A stretch of DNA of 64,000 nucleotides from Macrophomina tecta (GCA_024180945.1 JAKSGN010000023.1:62001-126000); one strand, 5' to 3'. Positions 43,783-54,585 are shown, counted from the first letter of the stretch. Notes: generated by a model not told the origin, from the sequence alone. Program-made: numbers and translations.

Positions 43783-44623
43783 CCTTACTATCACATTACA
43801 ATGCTGTTTCTTGCGTCAAGTGGCACTGTGGCCTCTGCGGGCAGTTTTAGAAGCGACCCATGACGTAAGTGGGGTGACAAACGATTTCAGTCGAACATGC
43901 CAAGTCAACTGTAGACTAGTCGTGAAGCTGATGCGACTGAGTGACGTGAAATCTCTCATGTAGTTAATGTTACATCCACTCTTGCTTTGTTAATGGTCGA
44001 AGGAGTATTTTGCACATGACGGGTGTTAAAATACGAGTTTCCCGGATCTTGACTTCTACACTTGCAAAGGGAGGATATTCCTGCTGTTATCCCGTTCACT
44101 CCCGCGTCCTTTGTGAGCTTTCTGCATTTCCGGCGTGGATCTTCTTCCCAAGAAGGATTCTTCTAAGGATTGTCGTCTCTCTATTCCGTTCGGGAGCTTT
44201 GACCGTGCGGCTTCTGTTGTCCACGTGGATTCTTGGCCACTACCGTATTTTTTTCTCGTGCAGGCTTCACGCCGGTGGGGTTATTAAACTCGCATACGCG
44301 GATACCTGCCGCTGCAGCAATATTTACTGCACGCAATATTACCCACCGCCACCATGTGATAAGACTTGAAACATCGGCAGAGACTGCGATTCGCCAATTT
44401 AAGCGCCCTTCTCTCTCTTATCGGGACTAGGTTCTACCCCTGTACCTATTGATAATGGTTATATATGACCCATCATGTCACCCCGATCCTCAAGAATTTA
44501 TATTCTCATTCAAAATTAAACTTTTTTATAAAGCGATCGGTGCTGCTTGAGGAGACTAATGATCCGTTCTCCGAGAAGCTGGAAAGAGCTTTTTTAAGCA
44601 GATAGTGGTACCCGCCGGAAGCA

Positions 44624-45668
44624 ATGTCGACCTTAGATTCACGCACTGTTTGTCTTATAGAGTCAATCAAGAGGTAATAGCGGGTCATTCTTGATTTTTC
44701 CCTTCGCTTACGGTAGCAGTTTGTTCGTTGAAGACCGATTTGCAGACTTTAAAATCTTCTGTGCGGACCGTTGGTTCTCAGTACATCGGGCTGTCATCTG
44801 CTCCCAATCAAAGGTTTTCAGCAGAATGTGTTTAAGCAAGTTCAAGGTATGTTTCACGCGTGATAAAAGTCATTCTCCCCCATGCTCACGGTGTTAGGAG
44901 GCTGCGTGTAACGAAGTCGCACTTCTGCACGATGACCCGGTGCTTGTCACGAAGCTTGTTAGCTTTCTTTACAGCCTTGACTACGATGATCGATCACCCA
45001 TTGAGGAGTGGATGAACAACGCAACCGGAATGAAGCTTGGGAAGTTTGAGAAGGATATCGGCAGCCAGCATCTTGATGAAGACTCAGAAATGGAATTTCT
45101 ATCCGCAGTCGAAGAAATTCCGAACAAGGAAACACCCCAAGAAAAAGCAGAAAACTGCATCTCTCTTGGCGAGAGAGTGAAAAAGAGCAAAAAAGCAAAA
45201 AAGAAGGCACGAAAGAACACCCAAGCGAGCTGCAGTTCCATCGGTTATCAAGCGGGAGCGAATGACTCACCGCTCATACTTAACGTGCTTGTATACGCGA
45301 TTGCCGACAAATATGACGTTCCCGAATTAAAGTGCTTGGCAAGAGAAAAGTTTGAAAAGAGTCTAGCCGAGCAAGAGTGGAGCGGTTCTTCGATCTCAAA
45401 AGTCATACGAGAGACCTATAGCACGACACCAGACACGGATCGCGGACTTCGCGACATCCTCGTAGTGGCCGTGGAGAAGAGGTATCGATCAGTCCGGAAT
45501 GACGCCGAGTTAAGAGCTGTGTTAAGGGAGGTGAATGACTTCACAGTTGATTTGTTGGAGGAGGTCTTTAACGACGAAAGGCCCGTTTGCATGAACTGTC
45601 GAGGAGGAGAGCGAAGCGAGAGCGGGTCTTTCCGCTCGTGTGTAAGATGTAAGAGGTACTTATCTTAG
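44624..45668 (+). CDS. BTB/POZ-domain protein, 316 aa
   Basis: Exons 44624-44673, 44717-44846 and 44898-45668. The introns are 43 bp (GTAATA...GGTAG) and 51 bp (GTATGT...TTAG), both frame-preserving, total 317 codons. The first exon supplies the only ATG. The BTB fold reads LFVEDRFADFKIFCADRWFS, VHRAVICSQSKVFSRMC and then EAACNEVALLHDDPVLVTKL and VSFLYSLDYDD, the canonical fungal BTB pattern (protein-protein contact, often a Cullin-3 adaptor). A variable acidic then Lys-rich linker (KKSKKAKKKARK) is followed by LNVLVYAIADKYDVPELKCL, a helical tail, and a final C-x2-C...C-x2-C pair (CMNC...CVRC) that may bind zinc. The partner is unknown. Confidence 0.82.
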
Positions 45669-45849
45669 ATATGATAAAGTTCTGCTTTCGCTGTTCAATC
45701 TCCGCCAAAGCTGGGAGAATTGGAAAGAATAACGCATCCTGACTGGGAGAGACGAGAGCATAAGAGATAAAAAATAATGGCAACCGCCAGAGCTTCTGCG
45801 TAAGAACTTATGAAGGTTTCTTATCGTTGTGTTACAGCCTTCACAGGGT

Positions 45850-46530
45850 CGGAACAGTACAGCGACGACGTACCAGGCAATTGGGTCATCGCATTAAGCG
45901 AAAACGGCTGGACGACGAACGAGCTTGGTCTGCAGTGGCTGCAGCACTTCGAAAAGCACACAAAGGATCGTACAACTAGAGCATGGCGACTTCTGATTCT
46001 TGACGGCCATGCGAGCCACAATTCGGCTGAATTCGACACGTTCTGCCAGGAACGCAAGATCATCACGCTCTGCATGCCTGCGCATTCATCGCACCTCCTC
46101 CAGCCGCTCGATGTAGGCTGTTTTGCGCCTCTCAAGAAGGCGTACGGAAAGCAGGTTGAAGAGCTGATGCGATCCCACATCAACCACATCACGAAGCTCG
46201 AGTTTCTGCCTGCGTTTAAAACGGCGTTCGAAGCCGCATTCACGCAGCAGAATGTCGTAGGCGGGTTCCGAGGCGCAGGACTGGTTCCGCTCGATCCAGA
46301 GGCCGTGATTTCCAAGCTCGATGTCAAGCTTCGGACGCCGACACCCCCCGGGGTAGAGGCTGCAACTTGGGACTCCCAAACACCGCACAACCCAGCTGAA
46401 TTGGCCGCTGAAACTGAGCTTAACCTCCCCCCAGGTGTAACGAAAAACCCTGTGTACCGAAAAATGACCGAGGTACTTCAGACATTGAGCAACGCGGAAG
46501 CTACGCTCATGCAAATATTCTTGTTAAATT
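45850..46530 (+). mobile_element. Fot1/pogo family F, 5'-truncated fragment
   Basis: A frame (open from 45810) reads WVIALSENGWTTNELGLQWL, RLLILDGHASHNSAEF, HLLQPLDVGCFAPLKKAYG and DPEAVISKLDVKLRTPTPPG, the second half of a pogo/Fot transposase. It is closest in wording to families B and C but distinct. The N-terminal half and both termini are missing. The reading ends in the inverted-repeat structure beginning at 46417. Confidence 0.78.
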
Positions 46531-47430
46531 ATTGTTAGTATGCTCAATGGCCACTGCAGTCATTCAAAGTACCTTCTACCTGCAAAATTACAACGAGCAC
46601 GGTCAATCTCTTGCCAAATTCCTACACAGTGCCCTTTGACATCTCAAGCTATATTTCTTTCGCGCAGCACCACCATAGCTTCTTATTACTAGAAAAATAC
46701 ATACGGGAGACGGATCAACAGAAAAAATTATGCCAATTACTGAAATCTTATTAGAGACGAGATGCGTGATGCAGGAGGCTAATCCGCCACGCAGGTCGGT
46801 ACCTGTTAGCACAGCTTTGGCCAATTACGGCTAGCTACACCGGCTGAAAAGTATTTACTAATTGCAGAGGCTGTAAACAGTTGATCATTTCATTGGGTAA
46901 CAGCGAGCTGAACCGTGCGCCAAGAGCGAGCGGAACATGAAAAATAGCCAGCGCGGGTGTAAGAAAGTAAGCTGACTCAAATTTACGCACACCACTACTA
47001 GGCTGCAATAGGCCAAAAATGCGTTCACAGGTACCGACCTGCGTGGCGGATTCGCCTTCCGCACCACGCACCTTATTATTGATAGCATACCGGCATTATG
47101 ACATGATTTCCAATATCCGTCAGTGTCCTGTAGAGGTTTTCTAGAGAATAAAAAAGCCAATGGTGGTGTTATAGAAGAGAAATATAACTTGTGGCGTCAA
47201 GGCGTACTTTGTAGGAATCCTGCAAGAGAACAACAACCTTTCTGTAATTTAATAGATCAAAAAAGTTCAAGTATTGAGATGTAGCTATGAAACTCACTGA
47301 AGGTAGTTTTCCAAGCATATCAGCAGAGTCGCATCTTCTATATTGCTTGCAACTTGAAGTACCTCGGTCATTTTTCGGTACATAGGGTTTTTGGTTACAC
47401 TGGGGGGAGGTTAAGCTGTCACTGCACTTG
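46417..47430. repeat. Large diverged inverted repeat, arms about 400 bp
   Basis: 46417-46806 and 47029-47430 are imperfect reverse complements: CCGAAAAATGACCGAGGTAC at about 46458 against GTACCTCGGTCATTTTTCGG at about 47360, and AATCCGCCACGCAGGTCGGT at 46781 against ACCGACCTGCGTGGCGGATT at 47033. The spacer is about 220 bp. It probably represents two head-to-head copies of an old repeat, one of them attached to the Fot F fragment. Confidence 0.75.
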
Positions 47431-48621
47431 TTCCAACAGTCTTATATTTTTTTTTTTTTTCAGAAATCCTCTTTCTATTCCGTCCTGATTTCCTTGCATG
47501 AATAGCCCAGCCAACTCCCGCCCGGCATAGGTTTTCACAAGCTCATATCCCTCCCGACCAACTAACGGCCTACAGATTACATATATACGTCATACAGAAC
47601 GTATTTCAATCTCAGACACGTAAATTAGATCGGTTAGCCTTTTAGTGTGCATGTCAATGTTGCTCCGGTATGTGGAAGCTGTAGATAGGCCGGACCCATG
47701 CTGCTCTATTGCGAGAATTACGGTCCACGATTGTGGCGAATCTGAGATATGCGAATAAAGGCTCGAACTCTGCGATACTCAGATCAATGAAGCTCTTATT
47801 TCCATCACCAGCTAATTGATTCTGCCGCATGATTTTCTCGCTCAATTATTACCTTAACGACTTTTTCTTTTAATTTCATTTTTTTTTTTTTACAAATGGC
47901 TGCTACTTACCTTCGCTTCTTTTGATGTGAAGGATTTTGCATCACGCTTTTGGTCGCTTGATTTGGGGCAGTGCCTAGCAATAATACGACCCACACTTAT
48001 TTGCGGAGCTTTAACTCAGTATATTAAGCATCAAGTCGTTCTTACGGAAGGCATAAGGCAATTTTCACTTCATCAACCTAGTCGGTACGTCGAAAAGGCA
48101 GCGTAGGCTCCGTTTCTACTATCTATACACTGGATCTCCCTTTTCCTTTCTACACTATATCTATCAAATAAAAAGGGGGAAAATGATTCTAGTTATTGGT
48201 TTCATTTTTTTTTTTCATCTTAGATCTGTGTCCTTTTTCTTTCACCTTGAGTCTTAACTCTGAATTTTTCCAGACTAGTGGAGTTACTGTAAGGGATGCA
48301 ATCAATGATGAGAACGGTGCCTTCGCGACTGTGGAATGACATCATGAATGACCATCACTATTATTGACAGCTTTTTCTCACGTAAATCCTCGGGTAATAG
48401 CTTATATTGCTAATATCTCGCAATAATTGTGCTGGTTCAACAGCATGGGGCGTAATTCTATGGAATTACCCGTTAGCGTTGTCAGAAATCAACGTTCGCC
48501 ATTCACTTCCGTACATAAAGAGCTGCATGTCAGCGAGAGGCCTCGCAAAATTATGCTGCACAGAGAATACGAAATTTCAGTCAGCCTTGTCCTACAGTAA
48601 CTTGCCCGGTTAGTGTCCATC
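47431..48621. other. AT-rich stretch, no gene
   Basis: Several poly-T tracts (near 47447, 47880 and 48207) and no supported frame. Confidence 0.45.
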
Positions 48622-49384
48622 ATGCAACGGTCTGCTTCTGTCTTTACAGAGAAGCACCCCGGCTACGAGTGTCATTCGCTTTTTCCCAGCGTGGGTGCCA
48701 CCAGCAGCGCACCGAAACCCCGCACACCGACTTCTTACCCGCTGGATTCAGGCATTTCGCACTGGTGCGTGACTTTGATTCAAGAGCTGCGATCTGCAAA
48801 GCGAGAATTCGACCAGGCTATCCAAAGCATCAATCTGGAGAGCACGGCCAAGCTTAAAGACTTGCAGTCAGATGTGCGGTGCTGTGCGGCCGCAGCTGCT
48901 CGCGACCATGAGCAGCTTCGCGCGATACGCAATGACATCCACGGGCAAGAGCAACGGTTGCTGCAGCTTGGCAGCGATACCAGCGCAATCAAGAAACAGC
49001 TATCGTCTATCGACCAAATGCTCGCTCTCAGCGATGCAGAGCAAAAACTACACGCGATCGAGATCCGCATGATGTCAGAGCAGATTCAAACTCTCCCTGA
49101 ACGCGTCAACCAGAAGCTGGGGAGAGGCAGTACGCCCACAATGGTCCGAGAAGCAACGCCTGTGAGGTGAGTTGGGTGGCTACCTTTTCTCTTTTTCTCT
49201 TTTTCTTTTTGTCTTTTATCTTTTTGTATTTTTGTTTTCTTACTTTCTTCCTTCTTTTCTTCATTCGTTCTTTAATTCATTTATTTTTAAAGCGCATTCG
49301 CTGAGAGTATATAGACGCTCGCTGCGTTTGGCAAGAAGAAAACAAAAGGGAGCGAGGCCGAAAGCACAGAAAGGGAAAAAGTAA
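48622..49384 (+). CDS. Coiled-coil protein with basic tail, about 204 aa
   Basis: ATG at 48622. Exon 1 ends at 49166 before a GTGAGT donor. A 148-bp intron of almost pure pyrimidine runs to ATATAG, and exon 2 is 49315-49384. The join is in frame (205 codons). I do not recognise a family. The first 60 residues are low-complexity; residues about 60-170 form a long coiled coil (IQELRSAKREFDQAIQSINL, LGSDTSAIKKQLSSIDQMLA). The tail supplied by exon 2 is strongly basic (RRSLRLARRKQKGARPKAQK), like a nuclear or RNA/DNA-binding tail. The pyrimidine tract could instead be intergenic, in which case the protein ends three residues after EATP. Confidence 0.42.
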
Positions 49385-49407
49385 GCAAGGCAAGCGGGGA
49401 GTTTAGA

Positions 49408-49836
49408 TAACGTGTTTCACCAGTGAACTGCGCAACCCAGTGAGCTGCGCACCGCGTTTCTCACCAAAAATCGTAAATTTGGCAGCACAGTATCTCCACA
49501 ACCACTAGATATCAACTTCTAAAGCTCTACGGATAAGTTTGCACACACATCCCACTATTACTCTCTTAAAGTTATAAAAATGCGTCAAGTGGCCATGGAG
49601 ATATGTAATTTCGGGCCCTAAAATCTGCTCCAATTCTTGCATGTCAACACTCACCCCGTCAATTCACTCTAAAAATGAGAAAGAGAAAACATTGAACGTA
49701 TAAAAGCTTAATAATGGAATTTTGGCAGTTTTTATTAGGTGCATGTGGAGATATCATGCTGCCAAATTTGCGAATTTTGGTGAGAACCGCGGTGCGTAGC
49801 TCACTGGGGTGCGCAGCTCAATGGTGGAACACGTTA
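49408..49836. mobile_element. Fot-type MITE, 429 bp
   Basis: TA at both ends. Left TAACGTGTTTCACCAGTGAA, right inverted GTGGAACACGTTA. Paired motifs CCAGTGAACTGCGC and CCAGTGAGCTGCGC follow the end. Inverted arms extend to about 80 bp (AAATTTGGCAGCA against TGCTGCCAAATTT). Non-coding interior. Confidence 0.82.
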
Positions 49837-49901
49837 ACTACTGGCGTTTGCACCTTAACTGTCAGTTTCGGAAAAACGGAATTTTTCCCCGCCAGCCTCA
49901 A

Positions 49902-50056
49902 CTGTTCCACCCCGTTGCCCACCACCCGCATTTGGTGCACCAACGACACGCAATTGGTGCACCAAATCCGCTCGTTTACCGACCGGGGCCCCCTGGTGGG
50001 TGAATGCCGTGTCGTTGGTGCACCAAATGCGGGTGGTGGGCAACGGGGTGGAACAG
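49902..50056. mobile_element. MITE with TTGGTGCACCAA palindromes, 155 bp
   Basis: CTGTTCCACCCCGTTGCCC at the left is perfectly inverted at the right, and the arms continue through CACCACCCGCATTTGGTGCA. Three TTGGTGCACCAA palindromes lie inside. The cleanest copy of the family (others at 24522-24680 and the end fragment at 18430-18459). Confidence 0.85.
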
Positions 50057-50170
50057 AGCGTGACCAGGGCGATGGCAGTGCGACCGATGTATCTACAAAA
50101 GGCATGGATCGCCATTTGAACTTAGATAAGTACTTGGCAAAAGTTCTCGCGTGATTATTGTGCCCCGGTA

Positions 50171-52005
50171 TAACGTAATCAACAAGCGAGTCGCACACAC
50201 AAGCGAGTCGCACACCTCCCACCCCCATCTCAACTTCAACTCCTTATGCCTCCGCAAATAAGGTCTGCAAAGGCCCAGAAAGAGGCCAAAGTACGTCTCG
50301 CACGTCAGGCCTATGAAAAGGGCCAAATTTCGAGCATTCGCAAAGCTGCAAAGATCTATAATGTACCTCATAAGACCCTCGACGATCGCATACACGGACG
50401 CGTCGCACGCATCAATTTACGCGCACACAATCGCAAACTCACTCAGACGGAGGAACAAACACTTGTAGAATGGATTCTAGATATGGACGCACGTGGCTAC
50501 CCACTTAGAATCGATGCAGTGCGTGAGGCAGCCTTATTATTGCTCAAGGAGCGCGTGGGCGATTCCGCCTATATCGGCATCAACTGGCCTCACAACTTTG
50601 TAAACAATCACGACGAGATTAAATCGATGTATACGCGCAAATACGACTACCAGAGGGCTCGATGCGAAGATCCGGCAATTATACAGAGCTGGTTTAACCT
50701 TGTTGGCAATACAAAGCGAAAATATGGGATTGCAGATGAGGACTCATACAACTTCGACGAGACAGGCTTTGCAATGGGAATTGCAAGCACTTCACGTGTT
50801 GTCACTTCCTCAGACCGACGTGGCAGGCCTCGTCAAATACAGCCAGGCGATCGTGAGTGGGCTACTGCCATTGAGACAATCAATGCATTCGGTTGGTGTT
50901 TGCCTCCTATGGTGATCCTTAAGGGCAAGGTGCACCTGTCGACCTGGTATAGAACAACTGACCTCCCACCTGAGTGGGTAATTGCGCTCTCTGAGAATGG
51001 ATGGACCAATAATGAGCTTGGTTTGAAGTGGCTTCAGGACGTCTTTGATAAATATACGGCTCCAAGGACTATTGGCACATATCGACTCCTTATTCTGGAT
51101 GGCCATGGAAGCCATGCGACACCAAAATTCGACAAATTCTGCTCAGAACGGTCAATTATCACGCTCTGTATGCCAGCTCACTCCTCTCACCTCTTACAAC
51201 CCCTTGATGTGGGCTGTTTTTCGACTTTAAAGCGATCATATGGGCGCCTGGTTGCAGATCAGATCCGACTTGGTATCAACCATATCGACAAGGCTGAATT
51301 CCTACCAATATTCAAGCAGGCACGGGCCGAAGCGCTTTCAAAAGGCAACATTTTGAGTGGGTTTGCAGCAGCAGGCCTGATTCCATTTGGTCCAGATCGG
51401 GTACTCTCGAAGTTGCAAATCCGTATACATAATACACCACCTCCAGAGCCAATGCAGGCCCCCTGGCATCCAGAAACACCTCACAATGTTGCGCAATTGG
51501 AACAGCAGGTTGAGGTAATTAAGGGCTACCTTAAGCGTCGCACCCAGAGTCCTCCAACTCCAACAGATGCTGCGTTGAACCGGCTGGTCAAAGGCTGTCA
51601 GATGGCCATGCACAGTGTTGTGCTTCTGGCAAGCGAAAATGAGAAATTAAGGGCTGCAAATGAGAGACAGAAAAGGAGAAAGGCTGCAAAGCGGTCTCAG
51701 ATATCAAAAGAAACCACTCTTACAGTGGCAGAGGCCCAGGAGCTCATACAGCAGCCAGAAGTAGCCCCAAACCTTCCTACTTCAACGGTCGTCACTCAGC
51801 TGAGAAGTAGTGTTCTGCCTTCCTGTATGAAGTGCTATGCCTCTGATCATAAAACGAGGTCATGCCATAGGTCTCAATGAATTTATATACCACGTTTTAT
51901 TTGAATTGTATGAGTTGTTGTGGTGTTAGTCGAGCCACAAAGTTGAGATGGAGGTGGGAGGTGTGCGACTCGCTTGTGTGTGCGACTCGCTTGTTGATTA
52001 CGTTA
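50171..52005 (+). mobile_element. Fot1/pogo family B, copy 2 (complete)
   Basis: 1835 bp, TA-flanked, with the same terminal sequences and the same encoded protein as copy 1 at 27718-29552, in the opposite orientation. Twelve bases further right begins a related terminus (52018). Confidence 0.95.
50246..51880 (+). CDS. Fot1/pogo family B transposase, copy 2, 544 aa
   Basis: Identical in all 544 residues to the protein of copy 1. It has the paired HTH regions, the DDE core (NFDETGF, LILDGHGSH, HLLQPLDVGCF) and the C-terminal CCHC-like knuckle. The ATG is 75 bp inside the element. No damage is seen, so it is presumably functional. Confidence 0.93.
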   Translation: MPPQIRSAKAQKEAKVRLARQAYEKGQISSIRKAAKIYNVPHKTLDDRIHGRVARINLRAHNRKLTQTEEQTLVEWILDMDARGYPLRIDAVREAALLLLKERVGDSAYIGINWPHNFVNNHDEIKSMYTRKYDYQRARCEDPAIIQSWFNLVGNTKRKYGIADEDSYNFDETGFAMGIASTSRVVTSSDRRGRPRQIQPGDREWATAIETINAFGWCLPPMVILKGKVHLSTWYRTTDLPPEWVIALSENGWTNNELGLKWLQDVFDKYTAPRTIGTYRLLILDGHGSHATPKFDKFCSERSIITLCMPAHSSHLLQPLDVGCFSTLKRSYGRLVADQIRLGINHIDKAEFLPIFKQARAEALSKGNILSGFAAAGLIPFGPDRVLSKLQIRIHNTPPPEPMQAPWHPETPHNVAQLEQQVEVIKGYLKRRTQSPPTPTDAALNRLVKGCQMAMHSVVLLASENEKLRAANERQKRRKAAKRSQISKETTLTVAEAQELIQQPEVAPNLPTSTVVTQLRSSVLPSCMKCYASDHKTRSCHRSQ

Positions 52006-52017
52006 AAAGCCAACGAT

Positions 52018-52079
52018 TAACGTAATCCACAAGCGAGTCGGCCACACAAGCGAGTCGGCCAGCCGCGTCCAACCCACTA
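52018..52079 (+). repeat. Isolated Fot-type terminus
   Basis: TAACGTAATCCACAAGCGAG followed by a second ACAAGCGAGTCGGCC copy, the family B layout with GGCC instead of GCAC. Either the left end of a further Fot family whose right end is lost, or an outer extension of element D. Confidence 0.6.
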
Positions 52080-52099
52080 TGCGGAGCTAACAGCCGACT

Positions 52100-52158
52100 G
52101 GGGTTGGGCTGCGGGCCAACCCCGGTCCACATTCTGTGGACTCCTCGCAAGCGAGGAG
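52100..52158. repeat. Three adjacent hairpins in the D terminus
   Basis: GGGGTTGG/CCAACCCC (52100-52123), GTCCACA/TGTGGAC (52125-52141) and CTCCTCGC/GCGAGGAG (52141-52158) follow one another. The same three occur inverted in the right terminus at about 59692-59752. Both copies are conserved, which suggests a role in the DNA ends or in the transcript leader. Confidence 0.7.
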
Positions 52159-52169
52159 CTCCCACCTCA

Positions 52170-54135
52170 ATGAACAATCCCACCCCAATGAACAAAAATC
52201 TCAAAATCGCGACACCTTGTCAACAACCAATCACCATGCAGCCACCACAACCCTTTGGTTCTTATCAAGAGGTAGAGAAGCGAGTTCAACAAGCGCTTGA
52301 CGAAGCGAACACTCAAATCTCACCAAATATTAAGAAATTGGCTGAGAAATACCATGTTCCGCGCCTCCGCTTGCACCGACGCTGGCGAGGCACTGGATCA
52401 CGAATGGGCCGGAAGCCGACTGGCAGGCTACTCACTAATGACCAGGAGCTGGCCCTGGTCCTCTACTGCGCTGATTTGGACGAAATTGGAGTGTCCTGCC
52501 GCCTGCATATGCTGCAGTCAAGTGCCTACCAGCTGCTAGTTCGCGCCCACTTGGATCCGACTACTAAGCCCCCTCCAATTGGCCATAACTGGGTTGGACG
52601 CTTCCTCACCCGACACCCTGAACTATCAGTCATTAAGCAGAAGCCAGTCGAGATTCTACGAACTACTAGTCACGATTCAGCTGCAATTAGTCGTTATTTT
52701 ACTAGGCTTAAGCGCGTTATTGATGAGCACGGTATTCAACTAGCAGACATCTGGAACTACGACGAAACCGGCTTTCGAGTCGGTATTGGTGGCAGCCAGT
52801 GGATTATTACTCTACAGGCTGACCGTAAGGCGATTCTACCTAGTGACTCTTGTCGAGAGTTAGTTACCTGCTGCGAGTGTATTAGTGCAGATGGAGGCGT
52901 TATTCCCCCAATGGTTATTTTACCTGGTTCAAATATCTATACGGCCTGGACTGAAAACGACCTGCCAGCTAATACCCTATTGGCTAACTCGGATACCGGC
53001 TATACAGATGACTGCCTAGCACTTGAATGGATTCGACATTTCGACAGGCAGACTAGAAGAAGGGGACAGGGTGGCTACCGGCTATTACTACTAGACGGCC
53101 ATGGTTCGCACTGCACCTACGAATTCCTTAGTTTTTGCGAACAAAACAACATCCTTGTCTACTGCCTGCCACCTCACAGTACGCACCTACTCCAGCCGCT
53201 TGATCTGGTTGCGTTTCAGCCACATAAGCACTGGCGCCGACAGGCAGTTGATAAGGCAACACGTACCGGTTGTACCAACTTTAATAAAGTTGAATTTTTA
53301 GCTGCCTTGCACTCTATTCGTCAACAGACATTTGACAAGCACACGATTAAGAGTGCCTGGAGGGAGGCAGGCATTCACCCCTGGAACCCGCAGTATGTAG
53401 TTGTGGGATTTTGGTAAGTGAAGAGTAGTGAGGTCAGAAAGAGAGTAGATTCTGCCTGTCTCCTGAGAGGGAGGTAAGTAGGCTTGCTTATATACATAAA
53501 TGAGTGCTTGAATAACCGAGGAGAATAGAAGCCGATATTGCTATCCGATGCTTGTGAAGATGAGGAGTAGTGAGGAGGTGGCAAAGAGTAGAAGCTGATC
53601 TGAGGCAGTAAGGCAAAATAGTCTGACAGTAGTGGATAAGGTAATCCAGATGGAATCCAGTCAACAGCCACGCGATAAGACACCATCCCTTCGACAGAAC
53701 ACGGACCCCAACACCTCACTGACTATTCGAACATTAAGGCGGGTCGGTAGTCAACTAGCAGAGGACCTAGAAGGCCCAATTGACCCGCTTTTACTACAAA
53801 AATTCATTAAGGGAAGCCTTGCCCAGGCCCAGGCTGGTGCTCAGGCAGTCAACGGCCTGAAGGAGCAGTCAGCAGCCCAGTTAGCAAGGCGTCAACGTAA
53901 AGCTGACGCTAGGAAGATTACGTCAACTGGTAACGTTATGTATGCTAGCGAAGCACGGCGTATTGAGCAAGCAAAGCTGGAATTAGCAGTTACCAGGCAG
54001 CGGACTGCAAGAAACCGAGAGAAGAAGATTAAGGAAAAAGGGCAGCGTGCAAAGCTAAGAAACCAAAAAGCAGCTGCAACTGTAAGTGGAAGGGTAGTTA
54101 AGCGCAAATCTACTAGTAGAGGTACTAGCAAGTGA
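52170..54135 (+). pseudogene. Fot-like D transposase split by a solo LTR
   Basis: ATG at 52170, inside the inverted repeat. The reading gives the HTH part (NIKKLAEKYHVPRLRLHRRW), IGHNWVGRFLTRHPEL, the first Asp in WNYDETGF, the second in LLLLDGHGSH and HLLQPLDLVAFQ, then NPQYVV. There a solo LTR with GTAGT duplication is inserted (53402-53628); the frame resumes exactly after the second GTAGT (DKVIQMESSQQPRD) and ends in a basic tail (RNREKKIKEKGQRAKLRNQK) at the TGA 54133-54135. The original would have had 577 aa. Apart from the LTR no damage is seen. The MITE insertion falls on the stop codon. Confidence 0.82.
53402..53628 (-). mobile_element. Solo LTR with GTAGT target duplication
   Basis: TGTGGGATTTTGG...AGTCTGACA, flanked by GTAGT at 53397-53401 and 53629-53633. 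Read on the minus strand it has ATGTATATAAGCAAGCC as promoter-like TATA. Related to 9292-9576 and 36430-36665. No internal retrotransposon part is in the window. Confidence 0.88.
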
Positions 54136-54326
54136 TGGAACATGAGCCCAATCGTTGGCTGATCAATGCCTTATTACCTGATTGTTTAAGCTTTCTGTTT
54201 GCCTCGGTTATAGTGCTAGATGCTTATAGCCAGCGCCACTTATTTCGTAGTAGCGAACAACCAGAATTCATCATCAGTTTCGCGGACTGGTTCCCATTTT
54301 GAGGCTCGCAGGACCATGCACCATCA
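54133..54326 (+). mobile_element. TGATGG...CCATCA MITE with GCAAG duplication
   Basis: Ends TGATGGAACATGAG and CATGCACCATCA, flanked by GCAAG at 54128-54132 and 54327-54331. The insertion sits right at the stop codon of the D transposase (AAG then TGA from the MITE, formerly AAG then TAG). Same family as 26626-26811. Confidence 0.8.
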
Positions 54327-54585
54327 GCAAGTAGGGTGGTTGTTAAGTAACGTGGTTTATCAGCGAGCCGCGCATACTGGGGTTTGCAAATCATTAGCGA
54401 CGGGGGGCCTAATCCCCGGATTTTTCGCGCGCGACCTCACCAAAAAAAAGCGAGAACGCGCCCAAACGTCCTACCCACCCCAAGTCGCCCAAACAACGCG
54501 TTTCTTCGTGCTTCTTCGCCTCATTACATCGTGAACTTCCTTTTGCGGTAATACCCTGGTGTTGTAGCACAGCATAACAGCACTC

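Larger units (their letters stand above)
40653..44623. other. Gene-poor stretch
   Basis: Apart from the items listed separately (41848-41937, 43040-43228, 43587-43782) I see no gene. A degenerate GCAGC/GCCGGTG-rich patch lies near 42330-42450. Confidence 0.4.

Noticed and set aside
49172..49384. Phe/Leu-rich 70-codon frame as a membrane protein
   Set aside because: It comes from translating a T/C tract that looks like an intron.
52104..52169. Start of the D transposase upstream of 52170
   Set aside because: The frame is open but has no ATG and lies in the hairpin terminus.
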